64,000 nucleotides of DNA from Hydrogenispora ethanolica (GTDB lineage Bacteria; Bacillota; UBA4882; UBA8346). A model generated the notes under the pieces. The model did no database searches and had not been told where the DNA came from. It saw only the letters and a program-made list of their open reading frames with translations. Numbering within the stretch: the stretch's first letter is position 1; each line of letters begins with the position of its first letter. The stretch spans positions 1 to 64,000 of the forward strand of contig NZ_SLUN01000006.1 of assembly GCF_004340685.1 (NCBI RefSeq). Direction: 5' to 3'. Positions 18,529 to 26,847 of this stretch are shown piece after piece. A program made the translations under genes and the position numbers.

Positions 18529-18822
18529 GATCGATCTTAAGCCATTCAAGTAAGATCTTGAATGATTCCCGATCGATCTTAAGCCATTCAAGTAAGATCT
18601 TGAATGATTCCCGATCGATCTTGAGCCATTCAAGTAAGATCTTGAGTGATTCCGGATCGATCTTGGGTCACTCAAGTAAGAGCTTGAATGATTCCAGATC
18701 GATCTTGAGTCATTCAAGTAAGATCTTGAGTGATTCCGGATCAATCTTGGGTTACTCAAGTAAGATCTGAAGCGGTTCCGGATCGATCGTGATCCACTCC
18801 AGTAAGAGGCGGAATGGTTCCT
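18529..18822. repeat. tandem array of seven 42-bp units (2 x 21 bp)
   Basis: Seven head-to-tail units begin at 18529, 18571, 18613, 18655, 18697, 18739 and 18781, each starting GATCGATCTT or a close variant. Spacing is exactly 42 bp; the last unit is the most degraded. Each unit is itself two related 21-mers sharing GATCTTGAGTGATTC-like cores, and contains the dyad ATTCAAGtaagatCTTGAAT. Frames crossing the array give seven-residue repeats on both strands but lack a convincing start, so I treat it as noncoding. No spacers, so not CRISPR. It lies between the glyA terminator and the DUF2461 gene. Confidence 0.93.
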
Positions 18823-18892
18823 AAGCGGTCCGGAGTTCGCCAAGGGATGGGTCTTTTCGCGGCATTGCAAACGGCGAGAAAGGCGGCAGTTC

Positions 18893-19600
18893 ATGGGTAC
18901 GCAAGCGACGGCGAAGTTTGAAGGATTTTACCCGGAGACCCTGGAGTTTCTGCGGGAGGTGCGGGCCAACAATAGCAAGGCGTGGTTCGAGGAGCGCCGG
19001 CCCGAGTATGAGCGGGTGTTGCTCGAACCGATGCGGGCCCTGGTCGGGGAGTTGGGCGGCTTTATGCTGGCGGTGGATCCGCGGCTGGAGGTCAGGCCGG
19101 CGGTGGGCAAGACCATCTCGCGCATCTTCCGGGACACCCGGTTCTCCAAGGACAAGTCGCTCTTCCGCAGCAACATGTGGTGCTCTTTCCGGCGGGCGTT
19201 TCAGGAGTGGGAGGATACCCCCTCGTTCTTCTTTGAGATCAATCCGGACGAGTACTGCTACGGCATGGGCTTTTATCTGGCGTCCCGGCCGACGATGGCC
19301 GCCTTCCGCAAGCGGCTCGACACTCAACCGGAGCAGTTTCTGGAAGCCATCCGCCCGCTGGGCTCCGGCTATTTTGAGCTGGAGGGAGAGCAGTACCGGA
19401 AGCCGCTGGGCCCGGCCAAGCCGCCGGAGCTGGCCGCGTGGTATCAACGGAAGAATTTCTACCTGATCCGCTACGGCCGCCCTGGCGCGACGCTCTTCAG
19501 CGCGGAATTGGTCCGGGAATTGCTGGATGGTTTGGAACGGGCCGTGCCGCTCTACCATTATCTTTGGGAGACGGTCGCCGCCAGGGACGCCAGCGCCTAG
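18893..19600 (+). CDS. DUF2461 (TIGR02453) family protein
   Basis: A 235-residue cytoplasmic protein of the DUF2461 family, whose molecular function is not established. Conserved family blocks are FEGFYPETLEFLREVRANNSK with AWFEERRPEYE, then VGKTISRIFRDTRFSKDKSLFRSN, GMGFYLASRP and RKNFYLIRYG. Length is typical. No signal peptide or membrane helix. ATG 18893 follows a GGCGGCAG purine stretch, a modest ribosome site. It is followed 36 bp later by the PfpI-like gene and the acetyltransferase on the same strand, so a three-gene transcript is plausible. The tandem repeat array ends 70 bp upstream, within its presumed promoter region. Confidence 0.85.
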   Translation: MGTQATAKFEGFYPETLEFLREVRANNSKAWFEERRPEYERVLLEPMRALVGELGGFMLAVDPRLEVRPAVGKTISRIFRDTRFSKDKSLFRSNMWCSFRRAFQEWEDTPSFFFEINPDEYCYGMGFYLASRPTMAAFRKRLDTQPEQFLEAIRPLGSGYFELEGEQYRKPLGPAKPPELAAWYQRKNFYLIRYGRPGATLFSAELVRELLDGLERAVPLYHYLWETVAARDASA

Positions 19601-19636
19601 AGCGGCCGCGGACCCGAGGCATGAGGGGAGGCTATC

Positions 19637-20230
19637 ATGATGTTAAACGTGGGATTTTTTATCTTCGACCAAATGGAGCTGTTGGATTTCGCCGGACCCT
19701 ACGAGGTCTTCGCGGTCACTTCGGAACTGAACGACGACGGGCTTTTTAAGCTCTTCTCCGTCTCCGGGGACGGCAAAGCGATTCAGACGGTTAACGGCTT
19801 GAAAGTCCTCCCCGATTACGGCTTCGGGGAACATCCCGCCATTGACCTGCTGGTGGTGCCGGGCGGGGTCGGCACCCGGGACGAGATGAATAAGCCGGCG
19901 GTGCTGGAGTGGCTCTCCGGCGCTCAGCGCCAGGCGCGTTACACCATGTCGGTCTGCTCCGGCGCCCGGCTGCTCGGCAAAATGGGGCTGCTGGACGGGG
20001 TCGAAGCCACCACCCATCATGAGGTCCTTCCCCACCTGCGGGAGATCGCCCCGCAGGCGATCATCCGGCCGGAGGCCCGGTTCATCGATAACGGCGCCAT
20101 TCTGACCTCCGCCGGGATCTCGGCCGGAATCGACCTGGCGCTGTATCTGGTGGAGAAGCTTCATGGCGCGGAAATCGCCCGGAAGACCCGGATCTACATG
20201 GAGTACGGCAACTGGGAGGAACTGGTATGA
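19637..20230 (+). CDS. DJ-1/PfpI family protein
   Basis: A 197-residue class I glutamine amidotransferase-like protein. It has the N-terminal strand LNVGFFIFDQMELLDFAGP with PYEVF, the loop LLVVPGGVGTRDEM and the nucleophile elbow SVCSGARLLG with Cys107, then THHE. This arrangement is closest to the isonitrile-hydratase/AraC-N-terminal subgroup rather than true DJ-1 proteases. The substrate is unknown. ATG 19637 follows GGGGAGG by five bases (ATG 19640 is the alternative). Its stop overlaps the start of the next gene (ATGA), so it is translationally coupled to the GNAT acetyltransferase. Confidence 0.85.
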   Translation: MMLNVGFFIFDQMELLDFAGPYEVFAVTSELNDDGLFKLFSVSGDGKAIQTVNGLKVLPDYGFGEHPAIDLLVVPGGVGTRDEMNKPAVLEWLSGAQRQARYTMSVCSGARLLGKMGLLDGVEATTHHEVLPHLREIAPQAIIRPEARFIDNGAILTSAGISAGIDLALYLVEKLHGAEIARKTRIYMEYGNWEELV

Positions 20231-20664
20231 TCCGAACCGCCCGGCCGGAGGATGCGCCGGCCATCCAAGTCCTCTATGAGATACTCTGCCCGGGGCTGCC
20301 CGTCCGGGTACTGCCGGAGCGGATCGCCGCCATCGACACGGATCCCCGTAATTTCCTGCTCGTCGCCGAAGCCGCCGGCCGGGTGGTGGGGACCGCCTTT
20401 CTGACCGTCGCCTTGAGCCCGATGTTCGGGACCCAACCGTTCGGCGTCATCGAGTATCTGGTGGTCGATCCGGGAGCGCGCGGCCGAGGCGTCGGCGGCC
20501 GGTTGATGGAGCAGCTGCTGGATATCTGCAGGGCACAGCATTGCACCGCCGTGCTCCTGGCCAGCAGCGCCCACCGGACCCGGGCCCATGCCTTCTTCGT
20601 CCGGCACGGCTTTGACGGCGACGCCAAAAAAGGGTTTGTGAATTACCTTAACCGGAAATCCTAA
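20227..20664 (+). CDS. GNAT family N-acetyltransferase
   Basis: A 145-residue GNAT protein that would move an acetyl group from acetyl-CoA to an amine. The CoA pyrophosphate loop is RGRGVGGRLM, preceded by the beta-4 strand VIEYLVVDPGA; the C-terminal HAFFVRHGF is the usual end motif. One domain, normal length, no membrane segment. Its ATG overlaps the stop of the PfpI-like gene by four bases, so expression is coupled. The acceptor is not predictable. Confidence 0.85.
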   Translation: MIRTARPEDAPAIQVLYEILCPGLPVRVLPERIAAIDTDPRNFLLVAEAAGRVVGTAFLTVALSPMFGTQPFGVIEYLVVDPGARGRGVGGRLMEQLLDICRAQHCTAVLLASSAHRTRAHAFFVRHGFDGDAKKGFVNYLNRKS

Positions 20665-20819
20665 GCGGGGCCGGCCGGTCAGCTCTGAAAATAAATTAGT
20701 AATTATTGGCGTTTTTCAACATTTGCTCATTTTTCTCACAATCGGAATGCTTTGTTGATCGGCGTTTGCAAAGTCGCGGCCGGCCTGATCGAGAAGAGAT
20801 TGGTAATTCAAATTGTAAA

Positions 20820-20841
20820 TTGGCACGAATTTTGTTGCCAA
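20820..20841. promoter_or_regulatory. TTGGCA-N10-TGCCAA dyad before the PhoB/PhoR-type operon
   Basis: A symmetric site, TTGGCA and TGCCAA separated by 10 bp, lies 62 bp upstream of the regulator start. A TATAAT box follows at about 20869-20874. The dyad is a reasonable operator candidate, but the protein that binds it is unknown. Confidence 0.4.
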
Positions 20842-20903
20842 CTATGGGCAGATTGGCGTTTTTTTGATATAATTATTGAAAACGTTCCACAGGAGGCGTC
20901 GTT

Positions 20904-21599
20904 ATGCCGAACACCATCGCCATCATCGAGGATGAACAAAATATCGTCGAACTTGTCAAATATAATCTGGACCGCGAAGGTTACCGCACTATCTCCGCCA
21001 ACACCGGCAAGAAAGGCCTGGATCTGGTCCATCAGGAACTGCCGGACCTGGTGATTCTGGACCTGATGCTGCCGGAGCTGGACGGAATCTCGGTCTGCAA
21101 GCAACTGCGGGCCGATCAGACCACCAAGTCGATTCCCATCATTATCCTGACCGCCAAGAGCGAAGAGGCGGACCGGGTATTGGGCCTGGAAATGGGCGCC
21201 GACGACTATGTTACCAAGCCGTTCTCCCCGCGGGAGCTGGTGGCCAGGGTCCGGGCGGTCCTGCGCCGCAGCGGCAACGTGGATGAGGATGAGCCGGAGA
21301 TCATCGAGAACGGCGAGATCCGGATGGATCTCCGCCAGCATATCGTGAAAGTCCGGGGCGAGGAGATCGAGTTGACCCCGAAGGAATTCGATTTTCTGAA
21401 GCTCTTGTTGCTCAATCCGGGACGGGCCTTCACCCGCGAGTTCCTGCTCGAACATCTCTGGGGCTATGAATATTTCGGCGACACCCGGACGGTCGATGTC
21501 CATGTGCGCCGGCTCCGCCAGAAGATTGAGACCAACGCGGCCGATCCGATCTATTTGGAGACCGTGCGCGGCGTAGGATACCGGTTCCGGGGAGAATGA
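20904..21599 (+). CDS. PhoB/PhoP-type response regulator (OmpR family)
   Basis: A 231-residue DNA-binding response regulator. The receiver has IIEDE, Asp53 (LVILDLMLPELDG), LTAKS and TKPFSPREL. The C-terminal OmpR/PhoB winged helix shows IELTPKEFDFLKLLLLNPGRAF, RTVDVHVRRLRQKIE and VRGVGYRF. ATG 20904 follows AGGAGG. The partner PAS histidine kinase begins two bases after the stop. The pairing with a PAS/HisKA kinase matches the phosphate-responsive PhoPR pair of Bacillota, but no pst genes are nearby and the stimulus remains unproven. Confidence 0.9.
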   Translation: MPNTIAIIEDEQNIVELVKYNLDREGYRTISANTGKKGLDLVHQELPDLVILDLMLPELDGISVCKQLRADQTTKSIPIIILTAKSEEADRVLGLEMGADDYVTKPFSPRELVARVRAVLRRSGNVDEDEPEIIENGEIRMDLRQHIVKVRGEEIELTPKEFDFLKLLLLNPGRAFTREFLLEHLWGYEYFGDTRTVDVHVRRLRQKIETNAADPIYLETVRGVGYRFRGE

Positions 21600-21601
21600 C
21601 C

Positions 21602-22981
21602 ATGCCCCGGATGCGCAGAGTCATGATACAGTTGGGGGGGTTTCTCCTCCTTCTTTTTTTGCCGTTTTTATTATCCGGCGTCATGCGCCGCAATTTTAAC
21701 TTCGTCCTTTTCGGCCTGGTCTGGTTCGGCCTGGTCGGCTGGCTGATCTATCGCTGGCTGCGCAATCCGCTGAAGGATCTCCTGGATTACACCGAGAACC
21801 TGCGGCTGGGGATCCCCATCCGCAACCGGATCAGCCGGCGGGACGATATTTACGGGCAATTGGCCAAGGGCCTTGAGAAGCTGGAACGCTCCCATACCAG
21901 CCACCTTAGCACGCTGCACGGCCGGATGGAGGAGATACAGGCCATCCTGACCAGCATGTCCGAGGGGGTTATTGCCACGGACATCACCGGCCGGATCAGC
22001 CTGATCAACCCGGCCGCCGCCGAGCTGTTTCATCTCGGCCCCGGCGAGGGAGTGGGCGAGTTCCCCTACAAGGTCTTCCCCCGTTCCGAATTGGGAGAGA
22101 TCTTTCATCAGGTCTACGTGAAAGGCTATCCCCAGGCCCTGGAGCTTACCTGGCCGGGCAGCCCGGAACGGGTGCTCAATCTGCACCTGGCGCCGATTCG
22201 CGGCGACGAGATTGAGGAGATCCGGGGCGTGGTCGCGGTCATCGGCGACATCACCAAGCTCCGCCAGCTGGAGTCGATGCGCAAGGATTTCGTGGCCAAT
22301 GTCTCCCATGAGCTGAAGACTCCGCTCACCTCGATCAAAGGATTCATTGAAACCCTGATCGACGGGGCGATCGAGGATCGGGGCGCCGCCCAACGCTTCT
22401 TGGGGATCATTCACCAGGAGACCGAACGGCTGAATCATATCATCGCCGACCTGCTCGACCTCTCCAAGCTGGAGTCGGGCCGGACCGAACTGAATGTCAG
22501 CACCATCGACCTGGATGAGCTGGTGGCCGAGGTGGTCGACGCGGCGGAAAACCGGCTCCGCGCCAAAAATCTTGAATTAACGCTGGCGATCGAGGCCAAA
22601 GTAATCTCGGGCGATGAAGATCTGCTGCGCGAGGTGATCGTCAACCTGTTTGATAACGCGATGAAGTACACCCCGGAGGGCGGGGCCATCAAAATCGGCA
22701 GCGCCGAAGGGCCCGAGGGCGTGGAGGTCTACGTCGAAGACACCGGATTCGGCATACCCGAAGAGAGCCTGCCCCGGCTCTTTGAACGCTTTTACCGGGT
22801 GGACAAAGGCCGTTCCCGCGAAATGGGCGGCACCGGGTTGGGCCTTTCGATCGTGAAACACATTATCGAGCGGCATTGCGGCAAGGTCGCGGTCAGCAGC
22901 AAGCTGGGCCGGGGCAGCCGCTTCTCCTTCATCATTCCGCATCAATTCGACTGTGAGGAGTCCCATGGAACGGTTGAATAA
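21602..22981 (+). CDS. PhoR-type PAS sensor histidine kinase
   Basis: A 459-residue membrane kinase. Two N-terminal hydrophobic helices (FLLLLFLPFLLSG and FVLFGLVWFGLVGWLIYRWL) are separated by a very short loop, so there is no sizeable extracellular sensor. A HAMP-like linker, a PAS domain (ILTSMSEGVIATDITGRI), HisKA with His236 (VSHELKTPLTS) and HATPase (NLFDNAMKYTP, EDTGFGIP, GGTGLGLSI) follow. ATG 21602 is preferred because GGGGAG lies seven bases upstream; ATG 21596 would be one base from it. It is cotranscribed with the regulator, and its 3' end overlaps the pseudouridine synthase start by 17 bp. Confidence 0.9.
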   Translation: MPRMRRVMIQLGGFLLLLFLPFLLSGVMRRNFNFVLFGLVWFGLVGWLIYRWLRNPLKDLLDYTENLRLGIPIRNRISRRDDIYGQLAKGLEKLERSHTSHLSTLHGRMEEIQAILTSMSEGVIATDITGRISLINPAAAELFHLGPGEGVGEFPYKVFPRSELGEIFHQVYVKGYPQALELTWPGSPERVLNLHLAPIRGDEIEEIRGVVAVIGDITKLRQLESMRKDFVANVSHELKTPLTSIKGFIETLIDGAIEDRGAAQRFLGIIHQETERLNHIIADLLDLSKLESGRTELNVSTIDLDELVAEVVDAAENRLRAKNLELTLAIEAKVISGDEDLLREVIVNLFDNAMKYTPEGGAIKIGSAEGPEGVEVYVEDTGFGIPEESLPRLFERFYRVDKGRSREMGGTGLGLSIVKHIIERHCGKVAVSSKLGRGSRFSFIIPHQFDCEESHGTVE

Positions 22982-23702
22982 ATTTCTGGCTGCCGCGGGG
23001 CTGGCCTCGCGGCGGGGGGCCGATACGCTGATCGCGGCCGGACGGGTCAAAGTCAACGGCGCCGTGGTGCGGGAGTTGGGCACCCAGCTCGACCCGGCGG
23101 CCGACCGGGTCGAAGTCGACGGCCGGCCGGTAGTCCCGGCGCCGCAGTATGAATATTTGATTCTGCACAAGCCGCCGGGCTATCTGACTACGGTCAGCGA
23201 CCCGTTTGACCGGCCCACGGTGATGAAACTGCTCCCTCATACCAAGACGCGCATATACCCGGTAGGCCGGCTGGACCTGGACACTTCCGGGTTATTATTT
23301 TTTACGAACGACGGCGCTCTCGCCCTGGCTCTGACCCACCCGCGCCATTGGATCGAGAAGGAATACCGGGCGCTGGTGGCGGGGGTTCCCTCCGCCGGCC
23401 AGCTGGAACAATTGCGCCGGGGCATCCGGCTGGAAGACGGGATGACGGCTCCGGCAAAAATTGCGATAGAACGGGTTGAAAATGGCAATGCTATGGTCAG
23501 GATTATTTTGCGGGAGGGCCGGAAACGCCAGGTCAAACGGATGCTGCAAGCCGTGGGCCATCCGGTGCGAACGCTGCAGCGGTTGCGGATGGGCCCGCTG
23601 TGCCTGGGAGAGCTCCAGCCCGGCCAGTATCGTCCGCCGACCCCGGAAGAGCTGGCGCAGTTACTGGAGCTCAAAGCGGAGCTGGGGCGGTCCGGCCGTT
23701 AG
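22965..23702 (+). CDS. RsuA/RluB-type pseudouridine synthase
   Basis: A 245-residue RNA pseudouridine synthase. An N-terminal S4 RNA-binding domain (RLNKFLAAAGLASRRGADTL) is followed by the catalytic core with GRLDLDTSGLL, whose first Asp is the catalytic residue, then EKEYRALV and the REGRKRQVKRML motif. These blocks fit the RsuA/RluB/E/F group, which modifies 16S or 23S rRNA; RluB is most common in Bacillota. ATG 22965 is preceded by GAGGAG. The start lies inside the end of the kinase gene, so the two are probably coupled. Exact target uridine is not deducible. Confidence 0.9.
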   Translation: MERLNKFLAAAGLASRRGADTLIAAGRVKVNGAVVRELGTQLDPAADRVEVDGRPVVPAPQYEYLILHKPPGYLTTVSDPFDRPTVMKLLPHTKTRIYPVGRLDLDTSGLLFFTNDGALALALTHPRHWIEKEYRALVAGVPSAGQLEQLRRGIRLEDGMTAPAKIAIERVENGNAMVRIILREGRKRQVKRMLQAVGHPVRTLQRLRMGPLCLGELQPGQYRPPTPEELAQLLELKAELGRSGR

Positions 23703-23768
23703 GGCCGGACGCTGAAGCGCGCCGGACCGGAGGGCGTTGGGGCCAACGCAAAGAAAGGAACAGAGCGC

Positions 23769-24176
23769 ATGCCGGTCAAAGCGAAGATTCGATACGATTA
23801 TAAAGCGGAGACTCAAGGGAGAAGGTTCTTCTGGCAACGCCACGATCCGTGCCAGGCGGCCAAGGAGATCCGGGCCCGCCAGATCGCACTCTTGAGAAAC
23901 CTGCCTTTTCAGGGCCTTAATGTCACCGACCTTGACAGCAGCCAGGAAGTTTATGTCATGCCGGAGGCCGGAGGCCAACGCGAAGCGGCCTACGCGCCGG
24001 TGGAATTGACCGTCGAAGCGGAGTCGCTTGAAGATCTGATGCAGCTCACCCTGTGCGAGGAATTTCGCAAGATTAAAGTGGTCGAACCGTCGGAACTGCA
24101 CTTATCCACCGGCGATGTCGAGCGGTTATTATTCAAAATGACCGCCGAGTACCGGGAGGAGTTAGATCTGGAATGA
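23769..24176 (+). CDS. unrecognised 135-residue protein upstream of mreB
   Basis: I do not recognise a family. The protein is soluble-looking, with no signal peptide or membrane helix, and is rich in charged residues. Its first half (RYDYKAETQGRRFFWQRHD) is basic and aromatic; its second half is acidic, ending EEFRKIKVVEPSEL then EYREELDLE. ATG 23769 follows AAAGGA. It sits 66 bp after the pseudouridine synthase and 48 bp before the mreB homologue on the same strand, so it probably belongs to that transcript and might serve cell-shape or RNA functions. That link rests on position only. Confidence 0.6.
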   Translation: MPVKAKIRYDYKAETQGRRFFWQRHDPCQAAKEIRARQIALLRNLPFQGLNVTDLDSSQEVYVMPEAGGQREAAYAPVELTVEAESLEDLMQLTLCEEFRKIKVVEPSELHLSTGDVERLLFKMTAEYREELDLE

Positions 24177-24224
24177 ACAGCGCCGTTCTCCTCGAGCAAG
24201 ACCTTCATGGAAAGTTGGGCGAAC

Positions 24225-25268
24225 ATGCCGGTTAAGTTTATCACCAGACATTTTTCCAAGGACCTCGGGATCGACCTTGGGACCGCCAACAGCCTGGTTT
24301 ATGAGCGGAATAAAGGCATCATCATCCGGGAGCCGTCGGTGGTGGCGATCGCCAAAAGCACCAAAGAAGTCCTGGCGGTCGGCACCGAAGCCCGGCAGAT
24401 GATCGGGCGGACACCCGGGGATATCGTGGCGATCCGGCCGCTGCGGGAGGGAGTCATCGCCGATTTTGACATTACCCGGGAGATGATCAGAAACCTGATC
24501 CGCAAGGCGTGCCGGGGCCGGATCTTTATCAAGCCGCGGGTGGTGATCAGCATTCCCTCGGGGACCACCGAGGTCGAGCGGCGGGCCGTGATCGAGGCCA
24601 CGCTCCATGCCGGCGCCCGGGAAGTCTTCCTGATCGAGGAGCCGGTGGCCGCGGCCATCGGAGCGGGCCTGCCGGTTCATGAAGCGACCGGCAATATGAT
24701 CATCGACATCGGCGGGGGCACGACGGATATCGCAGTCATTTCGCTGGGCGGCATCGTAACCGGCCAGGCGGTGCGGACCGGCGGCGATACGATGGACGAC
24801 GCCATTGCCAAGTTCATCCGGAAGAGCTACAATCTGATGATCGGCGAACGGACCGCCGAAGATATCAAGATCTACCTCGGCTCCGCCTTTCCGCTGGACC
24901 AAGAGATCGAGTACGAGGTCCGGGGCAGGGATCACATTACCGGTTTGCCGAAAGTGATCGTCATCAATTCGGAAGAAGTGCGGCTCGCCTTGAAGGAACC
25001 GCTGGCCGCCATCATCAATGCGGTCCGTCAGACCATCGAGCGCACTCCGCCGGAACTGGTGGCGGACATCATGTTCAAAGATATCGTTCTGACCGGCGGC
25101 GGAGCGCTTTTGAAGGGACTGGACCGTTTGCTCGCCGCGGAGCTGGGAATGAACGTCAAGATAGCCGACGATCCGCTGAGCAGTGTGGCAGTGGGCACCG
25201 GGAAAACCCTGGAACACGTCAACCTGCTTTCACGGGTCCTGGTGGCCGCCAAGAAGGCCAGCTCCTAG
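24225..25268 (+). CDS. mreB: MreB/Mbl-type rod-shape actin homologue
   Basis: A 347-residue bacterial actin that polymerises under the membrane and guides lateral wall synthesis. Nucleotide-binding blocks are DLGIDLGTANSLVY (phosphate 1), MIIDIGGGTTDIAVI (phosphate 2) and DIVLTGGGALLKGLD (adenosine). EEPVAAAIGAGLP is the connect region. ATG 24225 is preferred, giving a short basic-hydrophobic N terminus (PVKFITRHF) before SKDLGIDLG; an ATG at 24207 is possible, and neither has a strong ribosome site. MreC and MreD do not follow, so this is probably an isolated Mbl/MreBH-like paralogue. A terminator lies 53 bp downstream. Confidence 0.92.
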   Translation: MPVKFITRHFSKDLGIDLGTANSLVYERNKGIIIREPSVVAIAKSTKEVLAVGTEARQMIGRTPGDIVAIRPLREGVIADFDITREMIRNLIRKACRGRIFIKPRVVISIPSGTTEVERRAVIEATLHAGAREVFLIEEPVAAAIGAGLPVHEATGNMIIDIGGGTTDIAVISLGGIVTGQAVRTGGDTMDDAIAKFIRKSYNLMIGERTAEDIKIYLGSAFPLDQEIEYEVRGRDHITGLPKVIVINSEEVRLALKEPLAAIINAVRQTIERTPPELVADIMFKDIVLTGGGALLKGLDRLLAAELGMNVKIADDPLSSVAVGTGKTLEHVNLLSRVLVAAKKASS

Positions 25269-25320
25269 GCAGGAGCTATCGCTGGATTCCGGCATCTTGC
25301 TCTACGACATTTTCCGGTAT

Positions 25321-25345
25321 AACCTGCTTGGCGGCAGGTTTTTTT
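25321..25345 (+). terminator. terminator after mreB
   Basis: AACCTGC pairs with GCAGGTT across a TTGGCG loop and is followed directly by a T-run. It closes the unit containing mreB. Confidence 0.88.
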
Positions 25346-25392
25346 ATGGCCGGGGAAATGACCGGCCCCGTTTTACGTTATTGAAAGTGATA

Positions 25393-25526
25393 TAAAAGCC
25401 ATGTGATAAAGTCCTCAAATTCGGAAATCACTCTTTCCAAGGATTAAAAATCGACTTTATCACTTGCTTCTCTGAGCTTTTGTGTCAACCCTGTCCTTCG
25501 GACTGGGTTTATCACAACGCTTTTAA
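25393..25526 (-). repeat. structured intergenic repeat, copy C (inverted)
   Basis: Third copy of the roughly 135-bp element, inverted relative to A and B. On the minus strand it reads AAAAGCGTTGTGATAAA, a hairpin GTCCgaaGGAC enclosed by CCC/GGG, the block GCAAGTGATAAAGTCG, and TTTATCACATGGCTTTT. The hairpin base change GGAC versus GGCC of copy A alters pairing with GTCC. It lies between the mreB terminator and the DUF881 gene. Confidence 0.85.
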
Positions 25527-25704
25527 ACTTGCGACATATCCGCCGCCGCAAGTCGCATAAATTATGAAGGATGTTGCCCCCCCGGGAGCCGGGGCGTAAA
25601 AAGCCCTGGGCTGCCGCAGGACGCGCCATAAATTGTGAGGAACAGGAAAAAGGAGTTTCGCTCTTTGTGGTGAATATTTAGTCGTTTAGGAAGGAGCGTT
25701 GATT

Positions 25705-26400
25705 GTGATTTCTACCAATCGAAGTTGGCAATTGGGAGTGGGCATCGTCGCCATGGTCCTCGGTATGCTGCTGGTCTTTCAATTCCGTACCGAGTGGAAA
25801 ATCCGTTCCACTCTGCCAACCCGGCAAATTAATGAGCTGGCGAAACTCTTCAGCACTCAAAAGCGGCAATTGGAAAAGTATGAGCAGGAGATCGCCGACT
25901 TGCGCAAGCAAGTGAAGGATTACGATCGCGACCGCGAGGTCACCCGGTTAAAGATGTCCGCCGGCCTGGTGCCGCTCTCCGGCAAAGGGGTGCGGATCGT
26001 GCTCAGCGATTCGGACAAGAAGTTGAAAGACTATGAAGATCCGGTCTTTTATATCGTGCATTACGACCAGCTGGAGTTGTTGGTCAACGAGTTGTGGGCC
26101 GCCGGGGCGGAGGCCATCTCCGTCAATAAAAACCGGATCGGCAGTACCACCGGGTTCAGTTGCGCCGGGACCACTATTTTGATCGATACCAAGCGGCTGG
26201 CTCCGCCGTATGTCGTGGAAGCCATCGGCGACCCCGAGAATCTGAAGAGCGCCTTGATGATGCCGGGCGGCTTCGTGGAGCAACAGATCCTCTCCTTCAA
26301 TTTGAAGTTTTCGATCCAGCCCGAAGACGAATTGTTGATCCCCGCTTATAAGGGGAGCATCTCCTTTGAGCATGCCAAAATGGCCGAGGAGGGGGAATAA
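25705..26400 (+). CDS. DUF881 membrane-anchored protein (YlxW-like)
   Basis: A 231-residue protein with an N-terminal membrane anchor (LGVGIVAMVLGMLLVFQF), a coiled coil (LAKLFSTQKRQLEKYEQEI) and the DUF881 core (GLVPLSGKGVRIVLSDSD, VHYDQLELLVNELWAAGAEA, INxxRI-like SVNKNRIGSTTGFSCAG). In Bacillota, DUF881 proteins are encoded with the small basic protein near division genes; their biochemical role is not established. The GTG at 25705 is chosen because AAGGAG stands eight bases upstream; TTG 25699 is too close. Sbp follows three bases after the stop, so the two are cotranslated. Confidence 0.87.
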   Translation: MISTNRSWQLGVGIVAMVLGMLLVFQFRTEWKIRSTLPTRQINELAKLFSTQKRQLEKYEQEIADLRKQVKDYDRDREVTRLKMSAGLVPLSGKGVRIVLSDSDKKLKDYEDPVFYIVHYDQLELLVNELWAAGAEAISVNKNRIGSTTGFSCAGTTILIDTKRLAPPYVVEAIGDPENLKSALMMPGGFVEQQILSFNLKFSIQPEDELLIPAYKGSISFEHAKMAEEGE

Positions 26401-26403
26401 TCG

Positions 26404-26775
26404 ATGTTTGTGATCATCGGAGCCATTCTGGGGGTCCTGTTGGGACTGTTACTGCCTTATGATATTCCGGTCAATTGGGTTAAATATTCGGCCATCGCCA
26501 TTCTGGCGGCGCTCGATGCCATCTTCGGGGGCCTGCGGGCCCAATTGGAGCGGAAGTTCTCGCTGAACCAGTTCATCAGCAGCTTCTTTACCAATACCGC
26601 CTTGGCGGCCTTGCTGGCCTATCTCGGCGATATTCTCGGAGTGGATATTTATGTGGGAGCGGTGGTGGCTTTCAGCATTCGGCTCTTCCAAAACCTCTCC
26701 ATGATCCGCCGCGCCATCTTCGACAGATTCCAGTGGCATAACGGCCTGGACAATCAGCACGGCAAGGACGTCTGA
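26404..26775 (+). CDS. sbp: small basic protein family membrane protein (DUF1290)
   Basis: A 123-residue membrane protein of the Sbp/DUF1290 family, found beside DUF881 genes and ftsA in Bacillota and of unknown function. It has two or three helices: FVIIGAILGVLLGLLLPY, YSAIAILAALDAIFGGLRA and TALAALLAYLGDILG through GAVVAFSIRLFQNLSMIRR, which is the most conserved stretch. ATG 26404 is adjacent to the upstream stop. The expected ftsA/ftsZ genes are absent; the next gene is convergent, with a shared terminator between. Confidence 0.88.
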   Translation: MFVIIGAILGVLLGLLLPYDIPVNWVKYSAIAILAALDAIFGGLRAQLERKFSLNQFISSFFTNTALAALLAYLGDILGVDIYVGAVVAFSIRLFQNLSMIRRAIFDRFQWHNGLDNQHGKDV

Positions 26776-26804
26776 AAAAATCTTTTTCCCAAATATCAGC
26801 AATC

Positions 26805-26833
26805 AAAAAAGGCGGACCGTGGGCCCGCCTTTC
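26805..26833. terminator. terminator between sbp and the PP-loop gene
   Basis: AAGGCGG pairs with CCGCCTT. The six A residues preceding the stem on the plus strand give a T-run on the minus strand, so it is strongest for the minus-strand PP-loop gene but can serve both convergent units. Confidence 0.75.
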
Positions 26834-26847
26834 GCTTGCAATTCTTT

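Noticed and set aside
18529-18822. CRISPR array
   Set aside because: Units follow each other directly without unique spacers, drift from unit to unit, and no cas gene is near.
18283-18894. Minus-strand protein of about 200 residues across the 42-bp array
   Set aside because: It runs through the glyA terminator side and the repeat region, has no good ribosome site, and its repeated residues simply follow from the DNA period.
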